Shown here piece after piece: positions 52,854 through 62,694 of a stretch of 64,000 nucleotides of DNA. Source of the DNA: Flavobacteriales bacterium (GTDB lineage: Bacteria > Bacteroidota > Bacteroidia > Flavobacteriales_F > PHOS-HE28). A program made the position numbers and the translations under genes. The stretch is taken from the NCBI GenBank assembly GCA_016788635.1, contig JAEUSU010000005.1:150409-214408 (forward strand), read 5' to 3'. The notes under the pieces were generated by a model, which worked only from the letters and a program-made list of their open reading frames with translations, was not told where the DNA came from and made no database searches. Positions within the stretch are counted from its first letter, which is position 1; every line of letters starts with the position of its first letter.

Positions 52854-54674
52854 ATGAGCGAGACGAGGACGAAGCGGTGGACGCTGAAACCGGCACCCGA
52901 TGCGGCGGTGGTGGAGGAGTTGTTGAAGAGCGAGAAGTGCCCTGCTCCGGTGGCCTGGATGCTGGCCCAGCGGGGCATGCGCACACACGCTGAGGCTTCA
53001 TCCTTTTTCCGCCCCTCGCTGCAGCACCTGCATGACCCCTTCCTGATGGCCGGCATGCGCGAGGCGGTGGAACGTATCGAGCGCGCGCTGGGCGAAGGGG
53101 AGCGCATCATGGTGTACGGCGATTACGACGTCGACGGCACCACGGCGGTCACCCTCGTCTATTCCTTCCTGCGCCGCTGGATCCGTGATGCCAGCGAGCT
53201 CAGCTTCTACATCCCTGATCGCTACAGCGAGGGATACGGAATTTCCTTTCAGGGCATCGATCATGCGGAGCAGGAGGGCGTAGGCCTGATCATCGCGCTG
53301 GACTGCGGCATCAAGGCGCACGACAAAGTGGACTATGCGGCCGAGCGCGGCATCGACATGATCATCTGCGACCATCACCGGCCGAGCGAGACGCTGCCCG
53401 CCGCAGTAGCCGTGCTGGACCCGCTGCGTGAGGACTGCGACTACCCCTGCAAGGTGCTCAGTGGTTGCGGCATCGGCTTCAAGCTCATGCAGGGCTTCGC
53501 GCAGCGCAACAACATCCCGTTCAGTGAGCTGGAACCACTGCTCGACCTCGTGGCCATCAGCACCGCCTGTGACATCGTGCCGGTGACCGGTGAGAACCGC
53601 GTATTGATGGAGGCCGGCCTGCGCCGCATACAGGAGCAGCCGCGCCCCGGGGTGAAGGCCATGATGGAGCTGAGCGCATTGCAGAACGGGGGTGAACTGC
53701 GCAAGCGCAAGCCCGTTTCCGTGAATGACATGGTCTTTGTCATCGGCCCGCGGATCAATGCCGCAGGGCGCATCGAGCACGGTAAACAGGCGGTGGAGAT
53801 GCTGCTGGCACGCGACGCGGCCGAGGCCAACAACGTGGGCCTGCGGATCGACAAGAACAACAGCGACCGCCAGGAGCTGGACAAGGACATCACCCGGCAG
53901 GCCCTCGAGCGCTTCACCACGGACACCTTCCTGCACGATGCGTGGAGCACGGTGGTCTTCGATCGCAACTGGCACAAGGGCGTGATCGGCATCGTGGCCT
54001 CGCGCCTCATCGAGCGGCACTACCGCCCCACCGTGGTGCTCACGGAAAGCAACGGCAAGGTGAGCGGGTCGGCGCGTTCGGTGAAGGGCTTTGATGTGTA
54101 CGAGGCCATCAGTGCCTGCAGCGATCTCCTGGAGCAATATGGCGGGCACACCTATGCGGCGGGCCTCACCATGGACACAGCGAACGTGGAGGCATTCCGT
54201 GAGCGCTTCGAGCAGGTGGTGCGCGCCACGCTGCCTGAGGCCTTGCGCACGCCCGAAGAGGACGTGGACATCGAGGTCTCCCTGGCCGATGTGAACATGC
54301 GGCTGCTCAACATCGTGTCGCACATGGGACCCTTCGGTCCCGGCAACATGCGGCCGGTCTTCCTGGTGCGTGGTGCGGTGGCCGCCAAGGACCGCGATGG
54401 CAACGCCATGGTCCGCATCGTGGGCGAGGACCACCTGAAGGTCACCCTGTGCGACCCGCAGCGTCCCCGCGAGCTCTTCGATGCCATCGCCTTCCGCCAG
54501 GGGCACCTGCTTGACGTGGTCAAGGCCGGTCAACCCTTCAGCCTGCTCTTCCATGTGGAAGACAACGAGTGGAACGGTGTGCACCGCCTGCAGCTCAACA
54601 TCAAGGACATCAAACCCGGCGTGGAAGGCGTGGTGCAGGAGCGGATCGTGAAGGAGCAGAACGCCCTGGCCTGA
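52854..54674 (+). CDS. recJ: Single-stranded-DNA-specific exonuclease RecJ
   Basis: This 606-aa DHH-family nuclease has DYDVDGT (from residue 90), ALDCG (about 147), DHH (residues 173-175), the DHHA1 region with the GPRINAAGRIEHG motif, and SGSARS plus GGHTYAAGL downstream. The C-terminal OB-fold domain is present, so the length is complete. It degrades ssDNA 5'-3' in recombination and mismatch repair. An 11-nt gap separates it from the copper-protein gene. Confidence 0.96.
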   Translation: MSETRTKRWTLKPAPDAAVVEELLKSEKCPAPVAWMLAQRGMRTHAEASSFFRPSLQHLHDPFLMAGMREAVERIERALGEGERIMVYGDYDVDGTTAVTLVYSFLRRWIRDASELSFYIPDRYSEGYGISFQGIDHAEQEGVGLIIALDCGIKAHDKVDYAAERGIDMIICDHHRPSETLPAAVAVLDPLREDCDYPCKVLSGCGIGFKLMQGFAQRNNIPFSELEPLLDLVAISTACDIVPVTGENRVLMEAGLRRIQEQPRPGVKAMMELSALQNGGELRKRKPVSVNDMVFVIGPRINAAGRIEHGKQAVEMLLARDAAEANNVGLRIDKNNSDRQELDKDITRQALERFTTDTFLHDAWSTVVFDRNWHKGVIGIVASRLIERHYRPTVVLTESNGKVSGSARSVKGFDVYEAISACSDLLEQYGGHTYAAGLTMDTANVEAFRERFEQVVRATLPEALRTPEEDVDIEVSLADVNMRLLNIVSHMGPFGPGNMRPVFLVRGAVAAKDRDGNAMVRIVGEDHLKVTLCDPQRPRELFDAIAFRQGHLLDVVKAGQPFSLLFHVEDNEWNGVHRLQLNIKDIKPGVEGVVQERIVKEQNALA

Positions 54675-54684
54675 ACCCAAGACC

Positions 54685-56271
54685 ATGCACCGCTCATATC
54701 CCCGGTTGACCACCATGCAGGCCCTGCTGGCCGCAAGCGCATTACACGCACAAACCCCGTCGCCCACCTGGGCCGACGATGTGGCGTGCGTGGTGTACAG
54801 CCATTGCACCACCTGCCACCACCCCGGCGGTGCGGGCCACTTCAGCCTGGTGGACTACACCGATGCCTTTGCCGCGCGGTTCGCGATGCGTGCCGCCACG
54901 CAGCAACGGGTGATGCCGCCCTGGCCGCCGGACCATGCCTACAACGCGCTCGCCCACGAACGCCTGCTCACGCAGCAGGAGATCGACCTCATCGCCGCAT
55001 GGGTGGATGCCGGCGCACCACAGGGCGATCCGGGTAACGCACCGGTACCGCCGGCCTACACCACCGAGGTCGTCATCACCGCACCGGACATCAGCGTGCG
55101 CATGCCGGAGTATGTGCTGCCCGCCAGCAGTACCGACATCTACCGTTGTTTCGTGATGCCCAGCGGCAACGTGGTGGACCGCTTCATCACCGGCATGGAG
55201 GTGATACCCGGCAATACGGAGATCGTGCACCACGTGCTCGTGTTCCAGGACACCAGCGGGCAGGCGTCGGCATTGGACGCGGCCGATCCGCAGCCGGGAT
55301 ACACTTCTTTCGGGGGCGTGGGCGTGAACAGTGCCAAGCTGGTGGGCTTCTGGGTGCCGGGTGCGCAGCCCTACTTCACACCGGCCGGCATGGGCATCAA
55401 ATTGCTCGCCGATGCCGATCTGGTGATGCAGGTGCATTATCCCGCAGGAAGCGAGTTCCAGCTGGACAGCACCAGGCTGAACTTGCAGCTCTCGGCGTCA
55501 TCCTTCCTGCGCAACCTGGCCCTGGACCCGGTGCTGGAGCACTACGCCACGCTCACCAATGGCCCGCTTGCGATCCCCCCCAACCAGGTGAAGACCTTCC
55601 ATAACCAATACACGGTACCCATCCCGGCCACCATCACGGCCATCGCACCACATGCCCATCTGGTGTGCACCAGCATGAGGTCTTTCGCGGTGACACCCGC
55701 AGCGGATACCATTCACCTGGTCCACATCCCGCACTGGGATTTCAAGTGGCAGGGCCTCTACGAGTTCCGGCGTCCGGTATTTCTGCCTGCGGGTTCCGTG
55801 CTGCACGGCTATGCCACATACGATAACACGGCCGGCAATCCCAACAACCCGAACAACCCGCCGCAATGGGTCACCCTGGGCGAGGCCACCACGGATGAGA
55901 TGATGCTCTTCTACTTCGCGTGGACCTTCGGTTTCGCCTCGGATACGTTGATGGTGATCGACACCGCTTCGCACGCCACGCACTACCTGGACTGTGACTA
56001 CAGCTTCCCCATCGGCTTGGATGAGATGGCGGTGACCGATGCGGCGAGCTTCTGGCCGAACCCTGCTACAGGTCAAGTGATGCTGCGTACGCATTTGAGC
56101 ACCGGAGAGGTCAGCTTGTTCGATCTGCAGGGCCGATCGGTGTGGGCGCAGCGCATTGCGCCAGGCGACAACGTGATCCCGGTGGACCGGCTGCCGCGCG
56201 GACTATATGTGATGGAGCTGCGCGATGCCCGTGGTGTGCCCTTGCAACGCAGCAAGCTGGTGCTGGAATGA
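54685..56271 (+). CDS. Cytochrome c / PHM-like copper protein with T9SS sorting domain
   Basis: This 528-aa secreted protein has a signal peptide of about 23 residues (ALHAQ). A single heme motif CTTCH (residues 41-45) lies in a small cytochrome c domain, with Met in RVMPPWPP as the axial ligand. A region resembling the two-domain peptidylglycine-monooxygenase/copper type II fold follows: IVHHVLVF, MQVHYPAG, APHAHLV (H-x-H) and TTDEMMLFYF (Met), matching the CuH and CuM ligand sets in order. A type A T9SS domain starts ASFWPNPATGQ. It may be a surface oxidase or monooxygenase wired to a heme; the substrate is unknown. tadA overlaps its stop. Confidence 0.82.
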   Translation: MHRSYPRLTTMQALLAASALHAQTPSPTWADDVACVVYSHCTTCHHPGGAGHFSLVDYTDAFAARFAMRAATQQRVMPPWPPDHAYNALAHERLLTQQEIDLIAAWVDAGAPQGDPGNAPVPPAYTTEVVITAPDISVRMPEYVLPASSTDIYRCFVMPSGNVVDRFITGMEVIPGNTEIVHHVLVFQDTSGQASALDAADPQPGYTSFGGVGVNSAKLVGFWVPGAQPYFTPAGMGIKLLADADLVMQVHYPAGSEFQLDSTRLNLQLSASSFLRNLALDPVLEHYATLTNGPLAIPPNQVKTFHNQYTVPIPATITAIAPHAHLVCTSMRSFAVTPAADTIHLVHIPHWDFKWQGLYEFRRPVFLPAGSVLHGYATYDNTAGNPNNPNNPPQWVTLGEATTDEMMLFYFAWTFGFASDTLMVIDTASHATHYLDCDYSFPIGLDEMAVTDAASFWPNPATGQVMLRTHLSTGEVSLFDLQGRSVWAQRIAPGDNVIPVDRLPRGLYVMELRDARGVPLQRSKLVLE

Positions 56272-56717
56272 TGACCCCGCCGGACGACGAACATTGGATG
56301 CGGCACGCCCTGCGTGAGGCCGAGTCGGCCTTCGCGGCGGACGAGGTGCCCATCGGTGCGGTGGTGGTGTGCCGGGACCGCATCGTGGGCCGCGGCCACA
56401 ACCTCACCGAAAGGCTGAATGATGTCACCGCGCATGCCGAGATGCAGGCCATCACGGCGGCTGCCACCAACCTGGGCGGCAAGTACTTGGAGGAATGCAC
56501 GCTCTACGTGACCGTGGAGCCCTGCGTGATGTGTGCCGGCGCCTTGCATTGGGCGCACGTGGGCCGCATCGTCTTCGGCGCCTTCGACGAGAAGGCCGGC
56601 TACCGTCGCTTTGGTCCGCGGCTGTTGCATCCCAAGTCGCAGGTCACCGGTGGTATTCTGGAACCCGAATGCGCCGACCTGATGAAGGCCTTCTTTCGAA
56701 AGAAGCGAGCCCTCTAG
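56268..56717 (+). CDS. tadA: tRNA-specific adenosine deaminase TadA
   Basis: This 149-aa deaminase has ADEVPIGAVVV, the zinc/catalytic motif HAEMQAI, and PCVMCAGAL in the EPCVMC region, plus GAFDEKAGY and the C-terminal ECADLMKAFF. It makes inosine-34 in tRNA-Arg(ACG). The ATG at 56268 overlaps the preceding stop (ATGATGA); a second ATG follows directly at 56271. Confidence 0.94.
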   Translation: MMTPPDDEHWMRHALREAESAFAADEVPIGAVVVCRDRIVGRGHNLTERLNDVTAHAEMQAITAAATNLGGKYLEECTLYVTVEPCVMCAGALHWAHVGRIVFGAFDEKAGYRRFGPRLLHPKSQVTGGILEPECADLMKAFFRKKRAL

Positions 56718-56763
56718 ACAGCGATCCAAGGAGCGCCAGCGTCTTCACAGTAAACCCCGGCCC

Positions 56764-57672
56764 ATGAGAAGGATCTTTACCCCGCTCGCCGCCCTCTTCC
56801 TGACCATCGTTGCCGCGCAGACACCGGGCGACACCCTGCGCATGTACTTCGACGCACCGGACGATGACCTGGTGCTCGATAGCATCTACCCGGCCGGGTG
56901 CTGGCAGGTGGGCATGCCGGACAAGCCGGTGTTCACCTCGGCCTTCTCGCCCGGGAACGCGCTGGTGACCGATACGCTCCTGCCGCACCCGGAGAACACC
57001 ACCTGTTATGCGGAGTTCACGCTGGTGGCGACCGACTTCAACTACCTCGGACGAAGGATCTCCTGGGAGCAATGGCGCGACATGGATGGCAACACCGCCG
57101 GCTGGCTGGAGTTCTTTGACGGCCTGGGGGGCACGGGCTGGCACCGTTTCGGCCAATCGTTCGATGAATGGTATGAGGTGGGCCAGCCCCCCTGGACCGA
57201 TTCAGGTTATGTGTTCACCGGCCTTTCGGGCGGCTGGGAGAGCATCACGGCCTACTCCCCCTGCATTGGGGTGTTCTGGGATCCCGGCACACGTACGTGG
57301 GAGGAAGCGTTGCGTGTGCGCTTCGCGTTCCAGGCGGGCGCCAACCCCAACGTCCGCGATGGCTGGATGATCGACAATGTGCGCGCCTCAGTGGAAATGT
57401 GCATGGGCGGCTTCATGGAGCAGGAGCCGATCGACGTCCACCTGGCACCGAACCCCGCCGCCGATCGCGTGCTGCTGCGTGGCGATGGGCTGCATGGCCG
57501 TCGCCTGGGGATCCAGCTCATTCGTGCGGATGGGGCCGTGGTGCATGCCGCTGAGGTGACCTATGCAGGCCCGCTCGAGCTGGACCTGTCGCGCTTTGCG
57601 GATGGTCCCTACCACTTGCGCGTTACGGCCGATGGCCGAAGCTCCGCGCGGCGGATCATCGTTCAACGCTGA
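56764..57672 (+). CDS. T9SS-exported protein of unknown function
   Basis: This 302-aa protein has a signal peptide of about 18 residues (IVAAQ). The mature domain is rich in Trp, Gly and acidic residues (ISWEQWRDMDGNTAGWLEFFDG, RDGWMIDNVRASVEMC), like a jelly-roll or MAM-type sandwich. The C-terminal about 80 residues are a type A sorting domain (VHLAPNPAADRVLL...DLSRFADGPYHLRV). No enzyme motif is seen. Confidence 0.8.
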   Translation: MRRIFTPLAALFLTIVAAQTPGDTLRMYFDAPDDDLVLDSIYPAGCWQVGMPDKPVFTSAFSPGNALVTDTLLPHPENTTCYAEFTLVATDFNYLGRRISWEQWRDMDGNTAGWLEFFDGLGGTGWHRFGQSFDEWYEVGQPPWTDSGYVFTGLSGGWESITAYSPCIGVFWDPGTRTWEEALRVRFAFQAGANPNVRDGWMIDNVRASVEMCMGGFMEQEPIDVHLAPNPAADRVLLRGDGLHGRRLGIQLIRADGAVVHAAEVTYAGPLELDLSRFADGPYHLRVTADGRSSARRIIVQR

Positions 57673-58132
57673 GGACGACACCGGCATCGCCGGGATGGAT
57701 CGGGTGCGCATCATACACCGCTGAAAGGACTATGGCGGATCAAGAGCCGTTCGCGCTCGCCCGCAACAGATCGACTTGTGCGCCACAAGTGGTCCGGCAT
57801 GCCTGTTCCATTGTGCACCCGACCTTCCACAAAACCCTTGGAAGTGCGTACCGCCCGCCTTATCTCTGTACTGCGGTTGGCCTGAGGCGACGGATCACGA
57901 ACACCGGATGCCATTGATCATGAAGGCTGCTTTTGATCCCATGTACGACCGTCTTGCCGGGCTGGAGGCCCTGAGCATTTGCATTGATTCACTTGGGGCC
58001 AAGGCTCAAGGTCGGGGTATACCACCCGGTCGCGAACCAATAGAGAGCGGGCCATTGCCCAACCGCATTCCGGACCGAACCTCATTGTGCGACCTGAGGA
58101 TCTTCATGTTCTCTTAGGTCCTCTTTGGCTCC
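57673..58132. other. 460-bp gap without a convincing gene
   Basis: This stretch is less GC-rich than its surroundings. Short ORFs on both strands have no coding look. Its right end, read in the frame of the next gene, encodes LRIFMFS-stop-VLFGSMLPSFAQ, which resembles a signal peptide cut by TAG at 58115-58117. No terminator or consensus -33/-7 pair stands out. Confidence 0.5.
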
Positions 58133-61100
58133 ATGCTTCCATCGTTCGCCCAGACAATGGTCACCAAGTATCTCTACGAATTCGACACGCTGGGGTCCGG
58201 CCATCCAAACGATCTGATCAACGACCAGCTGGCGTTGCTGAAGGCCGCCGCGTTCTTCCAGGCCCGTGGTGGCTATGGTACTTTGATCCTGGAGGATGGC
58301 GAGTATATCGTGGGCAGGCAGGAACTCCACTGGGCCGGCGATCCGTTGCCTGGACCGGACTGGACCGCCTTCAATTACCCGAGCGGAGGAGTGGCGATCA
58401 GTTGTCCGGCCCTCGTGGCCATCCAGCCCGGTTTCGCGCTGCATGACTGTGCGCAATTCACGGTGCAGGGGGGTGCGAACACCACCGTCCGATACCGGGA
58501 CTGCTTGTACTACGGCACCTTCCTTCGTACCCCGGGCACGGATGAGGTGTTCAGTGCGGCAGGGGTGGATGCCTGCAAAACATGCACGGACACGCTTCAT
58601 CTGCCTGGATTGTTGCACGCCAACGTGGGCGTCATGTTCTCCTTCCACCACTGCGACTCCATCACCGTGCGCGACGTGGAATTGAACGGGAACATCGATG
58701 GGGCGATCCTGGGTGGAAAGTCATCCCGGGACGGCATTCAAACGGACTACGACGGCATCGAGCTCTTCGAGTCAAGCAACTGTGTGATCGACCACGTGGA
58801 TGCACATCATTTCGGCAGGGATGGTCTGCTGCTCTGGGGCAATTCCGACTCCACCAACCTCTTCACCGCCATGTACCCTGGCTTGAACGTGGGTATCGAC
58901 CCGGCCGACTCCCTGCTGGGCCCCAACAACCGTACGGTCCTTTTCAATAACCGGGTCCTGAACAGCAGCTTCAATTGGAACGGCCGCCAGGGCATTTCAT
59001 GGACCGCGATGTCCGGTTTGGACGTCCTGGACTGCGACCTCAACTACAACGGCGCCGGCAGAATGACGAGTCAACCCAGGTCGGGCCTGGACATTGAAGG
59101 GGGCGGGGGGCCAATGCGTGTGCGCCATGGGGCCTTCGCCGACTGCCGCTTCCTGCACAACCGTTCGCACGGCATTGTTTCCGCCTGGGCCGCATGCTAT
59201 GGCCAACAGGATTTCCGCTTCACCCGTTGTGTGGTGAAAGCGGGCCTGGAGGGCTTGGCCATCTGGCCGGGGGCCCGGCAAATGGTATTCGACAGCTGCG
59301 AGGTGTATGGCAACGTGGGCAGGTTCTTCGAGCAGCCGGAGAACATTGTCCGTGACCCGGCCTTCGACCTGGTGTTCCGCCATACCAATTTCCACGAGGA
59401 GGACGCCCAGTGGTCGTACATCTCCTGGACCATATACGGGCTCCATGATACGACGGTCGCTTGCGTGGCGGGACCGCATATGTTCCGGTTCACGAAGGCG
59501 CACAGCTCGCGGGTCACCTTCGATCAATGTGGCTTTTACACCAACTGCCGGGCAGTGGTGCGCTTCTACGGCCGGGACACCGCCTACGCTGGTTTTCCCT
59601 ATTGTCCCGAGTGTGACACGTGCGCCGTGTCCGGGCCCTGCCTGACATGCACCCAGCAGGATGACCGCTATGTGCGCGTGCTCGATTGCGAGTTCATCAA
59701 TACGGGGCGCAACGGTTGCGGGTCGCTCACCGAGGTCTTCTCCGGCGAGCATACCCTCGTGGACAGCTTGACGACCTTCTCCATTCCCGCCAACGTGCGC
59801 GGGGGTGTTCCAGGCGACCTGTACGAGGTCGACTTCTCGGCCTGCGCGCCCTATTGCTCGGGGTACACCGTCAATACGATCCCCACCACCGTGTTCCCCG
59901 CCTGCAAGCCGTTCTTTTTTCTTCAGGACACCGTGGTCCATTGGGACTTCTGCGATACCACCAACAATGTGCTGGTGCAGCACTGCTTCAGCGATGCCAG
60001 CTGCTATTCCAACCGGGTGATCCCCGACAGCGCCCTGGCCAGCGTGGTGGGCACTGTCTTCAACGGCACGGTGAACATCCAGGGCCGGTTCTTCGTGGAC
60101 GTCGATGTGTCCTTCTACAATGCCCAGGTATACATGGACGCAGGCGCGGAGATCATCGTGCAGAACGGCAGGACGCTGGACATCGACAACAGTTCCTTCG
60201 CCGCCTGCAACGGCATCATGTGGAAGAGCATCACGGCCGAAAATGGGTCCACTGTGCGCATATGGGACGCGTTCATGGACGATGCCGAAAGCGCCATTGC
60301 TGCGCTGGACGGCTCGGTGGTCTGGGTGGATGGCACCCAGTTCCACAACAACCGCGTGGGCATCGGCATCCCGGATGTGGGCGGCACCTACAACAACGTG
60401 GCCTGCTGGGTGAGCAACAGCACCTTCTACAGCGCGGGCCCCATGCCGCAGCCCTATCCCGGCCAGACCACGGCGGTCGGTGCCAGGGGTTTCGCGGCGG
60501 TGGAAGTGTACAACACCACATTCGACTTTACCGGTGGCAACAACATCATCCACAGCCTCAGCAACGGCATGGTGGCCCACCGCAGCGACCTGAACGTGAG
60601 CGGCTGCCAGATGCTGAACATCCAGCCGGATGCAGCATACCCGAGCCATTGGAACGGCGCAGGCATCTACGCCAATGGCAGCTCGAGTTGGAGTACCTTG
60701 CAACAGCAGGGCTTTGGCATGAACGCCAGCCCCAGCTTCTGGGATTGCCGCTGGGGCATCTACACCGAGTATATGAACGTCTACACTACGGACAACCACA
60801 TGGTGGAGATGGGCACCGCATACCGCATTGACCGCAGCGGCTACCGCAGTGTGGACATCCTCTACAACAAGGTGCATACAAAGTTCAACGGCATAGACCT
60901 GCGGGCGAACGATGGGGCGGGTGGGCTGCTGGTGCAGTACAATGATGTCACCTTCGGGGATTCGCCATGCACGGGCTGCAAGGCCTTCACCGCCATCTTC
61001 GTATCCGAGGGCAACTACGCCAACCCAGCTTCGCGCATCCTGAACAACACCATCCATTTCCTGCCCCTGGCCGCCTCGCGCTCCGGCATCTCCTTAACGG

Positions 61101-62677
61101 CCGCGGACCGGTGGCTGGTGGCGGAGAATGAAGTGATCATGGCGGACAACGCGCTAAACTTCTCCGGCATCCAGCTGACCGGCTGCAGGCGCACCGAAGT
61201 GAGTTGCAACACGGTGACGGGCGCCAGCACCACCAGCTTTCCGGTGGATGGGCAGAGCGCCATCCGCAACATGATGGGCAGCCAGCCGCTGATCAGCTGC
61301 AACGAGATGGACAAAACCGCCAACGGCATCCTCTTCAACGGCGTGGCCTACGGCACCGATGTGCGCGGGAACTTCTTCCACAGCCATAAGTGGCCGCTAC
61401 ACCTGGATGCCACGGCGATCATAGACGTGCAGGCGGCGAAGGGGAATCTCTGGGATACGGCGGCCGCCGTGCCAGTATGGGGGGCGTGGTATGAGAATAC
61501 ATTCAATGCTCTTGCCAACCCGTTCCTGTACAACGCGGCCATGATAGGGGGAGGCAATACGCAGCCGCCCTCTTGGTCTCCTTCCGGATGGTTCCAACCG
61601 ACAAGCGATCCAAACTACGACTGCGCCGATCATCACGGCATGGACTATTGCAACCAGTTCGGTGAAGAGCGCGAGCAGGAGCGCATCCGTAGCCTGGACG
61701 AGCAGATCGCCAGCGACAGCTTGGAGAACTATCCTTACACGGAAGAGACCCAATGGATCCTTGTGGGCGATTTGTACAAGAAGCTGGATGACACTCCGGA
61801 ATTGCTGGACAGCATTCCTACCTTGGAAGACTTCTACAATGATCTACAGGGCAGCACGACGGCGGCCTTTAAGGCGATCAACGACGATCAACTTGCCCTA
61901 TACGACCTTGACAGCACGGTGATCGCACAGTTGCAGGCGAACCGCGAGCAGATCGAGAGCCTCATTGTGCTGGTGAAGGACGGGCTGGAGCAATTGGGCG
62001 ACAGTACGCTCACTACTGCACAACGCCAGGCGATCCTTGCAAGCATCAGCGGCTACAGCCAGAGCATCCGCGACCTGAACGAGTGGAACACCACGGCCTT
62101 GCAGGTCGCCAGTGCTTCCAAAGTGCTCACCGCCGATGGGGTGAAGGCAGCCAACGCAGGGATCGCGACGAGTGAGATGATCGAAGCGAACGAGAAGACG
62201 GTGAACGAGATCTACCTGGCCACCATCGGCAAGGATGTCGATGACTTCACCAGTACCCAAGCTGATGATCTGTTCACCATTGCGAACCAGTGCCCCATGC
62301 TCGGCGGGAACGCCGTCTTCAAAGCACGATCACTCTACTGGCTGATCGATGATACGCAGGACTTTGACGATGCGCTACTGTGCCTGCCCCATGGAATCGT
62401 CGTGAAAAGCCTAGTGGAACAACAGACCAATGCAGTGCGCGTAGTTCCCAACCCCGTAAGCGATGAAGCCAATCTGCTGCTGGCGCAGGAGAGCGTCAGA
62501 CCCGCATACCTCACGATGTACAATACGGTGGGTTCCGAGGTGCTACGAGTGCTTGTTCCAAAGGGCGTGGTGCGCCATGCTTTCAGCACGGCCAGCATCG
62601 CTTCCGGCCTCTACCACTTCAAGGTGTTGTCCGGCGATGGCCTTTTGGGTGACGGCAAGCTCACCATCGTCCGCTGA
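58133..62677 (+). CDS. Giant right-handed beta-helix protein with T9SS sorting domain; signal peptide possibly disrupted
   Basis: From the first in-frame ATG after a stop, this is 1514 aa. Residues about 50-450 and 600-1120 carry parallel beta-helix (pectate-lyase-like) repeats with recurring Asn-rich turns (VRDVELNGNIDGAI, LDCDLNYNGAG, ILNNTIHFLPLAASRSG, EVSCNTVTGAS). Residues about 1180-1400 are charged and helical (REQERIRSLDEQIASDSLEN, IAQLQANREQIESLIVLVKDG). The C-terminus is a type A sorting domain (VRVVPNPVSDEANLLL...GLYHFKVL). The encoded N-terminus MLPSFAQT is only the end of a signal peptide; the hydrophobic core lies upstream across an in-frame TAG. It is a likely surface adhesin or, if the stop is real, a non-exported pseudogene. 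Confidence 0.8.
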   Translation: MLPSFAQTMVTKYLYEFDTLGSGHPNDLINDQLALLKAAAFFQARGGYGTLILEDGEYIVGRQELHWAGDPLPGPDWTAFNYPSGGVAISCPALVAIQPGFALHDCAQFTVQGGANTTVRYRDCLYYGTFLRTPGTDEVFSAAGVDACKTCTDTLHLPGLLHANVGVMFSFHHCDSITVRDVELNGNIDGAILGGKSSRDGIQTDYDGIELFESSNCVIDHVDAHHFGRDGLLLWGNSDSTNLFTAMYPGLNVGIDPADSLLGPNNRTVLFNNRVLNSSFNWNGRQGISWTAMSGLDVLDCDLNYNGAGRMTSQPRSGLDIEGGGGPMRVRHGAFADCRFLHNRSHGIVSAWAACYGQQDFRFTRCVVKAGLEGLAIWPGARQMVFDSCEVYGNVGRFFEQPENIVRDPAFDLVFRHTNFHEEDAQWSYISWTIYGLHDTTVACVAGPHMFRFTKAHSSRVTFDQCGFYTNCRAVVRFYGRDTAYAGFPYCPECDTCAVSGPCLTCTQQDDRYVRVLDCEFINTGRNGCGSLTEVFSGEHTLVDSLTTFSIPANVRGGVPGDLYEVDFSACAPYCSGYTVNTIPTTVFPACKPFFFLQDTVVHWDFCDTTNNVLVQHCFSDASCYSNRVIPDSALASVVGTVFNGTVNIQGRFFVDVDVSFYNAQVYMDAGAEIIVQNGRTLDIDNSSFAACNGIMWKSITAENGSTVRIWDAFMDDAESAIAALDGSVVWVDGTQFHNNRVGIGIPDVGGTYNNVACWVSNSTFYSAGPMPQPYPGQTTAVGARGFAAVEVYNTTFDFTGGNNIIHSLSNGMVAHRSDLNVSGCQMLNIQPDAAYPSHWNGAGIYANGSSSWSTLQQQGFGMNASPSFWDCRWGIYTEYMNVYTTDNHMVEMGTAYRIDRSGYRSVDILYNKVHTKFNGIDLRANDGAGGLLVQYNDVTFGDSPCTGCKAFTAIFVSEGNYANPASRILNNTIHFLPLAASRSGISLTAADRWLVAENEVIMADNALNFSGIQLTGCRRTEVSCNTVTGASTTSFPVDGQSAIRNMMGSQPLISCNEMDKTANGILFNGVAYGTDVRGNFFHSHKWPLHLDATAIIDVQAAKGNLWDTAAAVPVWGAWYENTFNALANPFLYNAAMIGGGNTQPPSWSPSGWFQPTSDPNYDCADHHGMDYCNQFGEEREQERIRSLDEQIASDSLENYPYTEETQWILVGDLYKKLDDTPELLDSIPTLEDFYNDLQGSTTAAFKAINDDQLALYDLDSTVIAQLQANREQIESLIVLVKDGLEQLGDSTLTTAQRQAILASISGYSQSIRDLNEWNTTALQVASASKVLTADGVKAANAGIATSEMIEANEKTVNEIYLATIGKDVDDFTSTQADDLFTIANQCPMLGGNAVFKARSLYWLIDDTQDFDDALLCLPHGIVVKSLVEQQTNAVRVVPNPVSDEANLLLAQESVRPAYLTMYNTVGSEVLRVLVPKGVVRHAFSTASIASGLYHFKVLSGDGLLGDGKLTIVR

Positions 62678-62694
62678 GCCAAACCTATACGGAC

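Noticed and set aside
57776..58117. A 113-aa plus-strand ORF in the gap before the beta-helix gene
   Set aside because: Composition is not protein-like and no family is visible; only its last residues look like part of the disrupted signal peptide.
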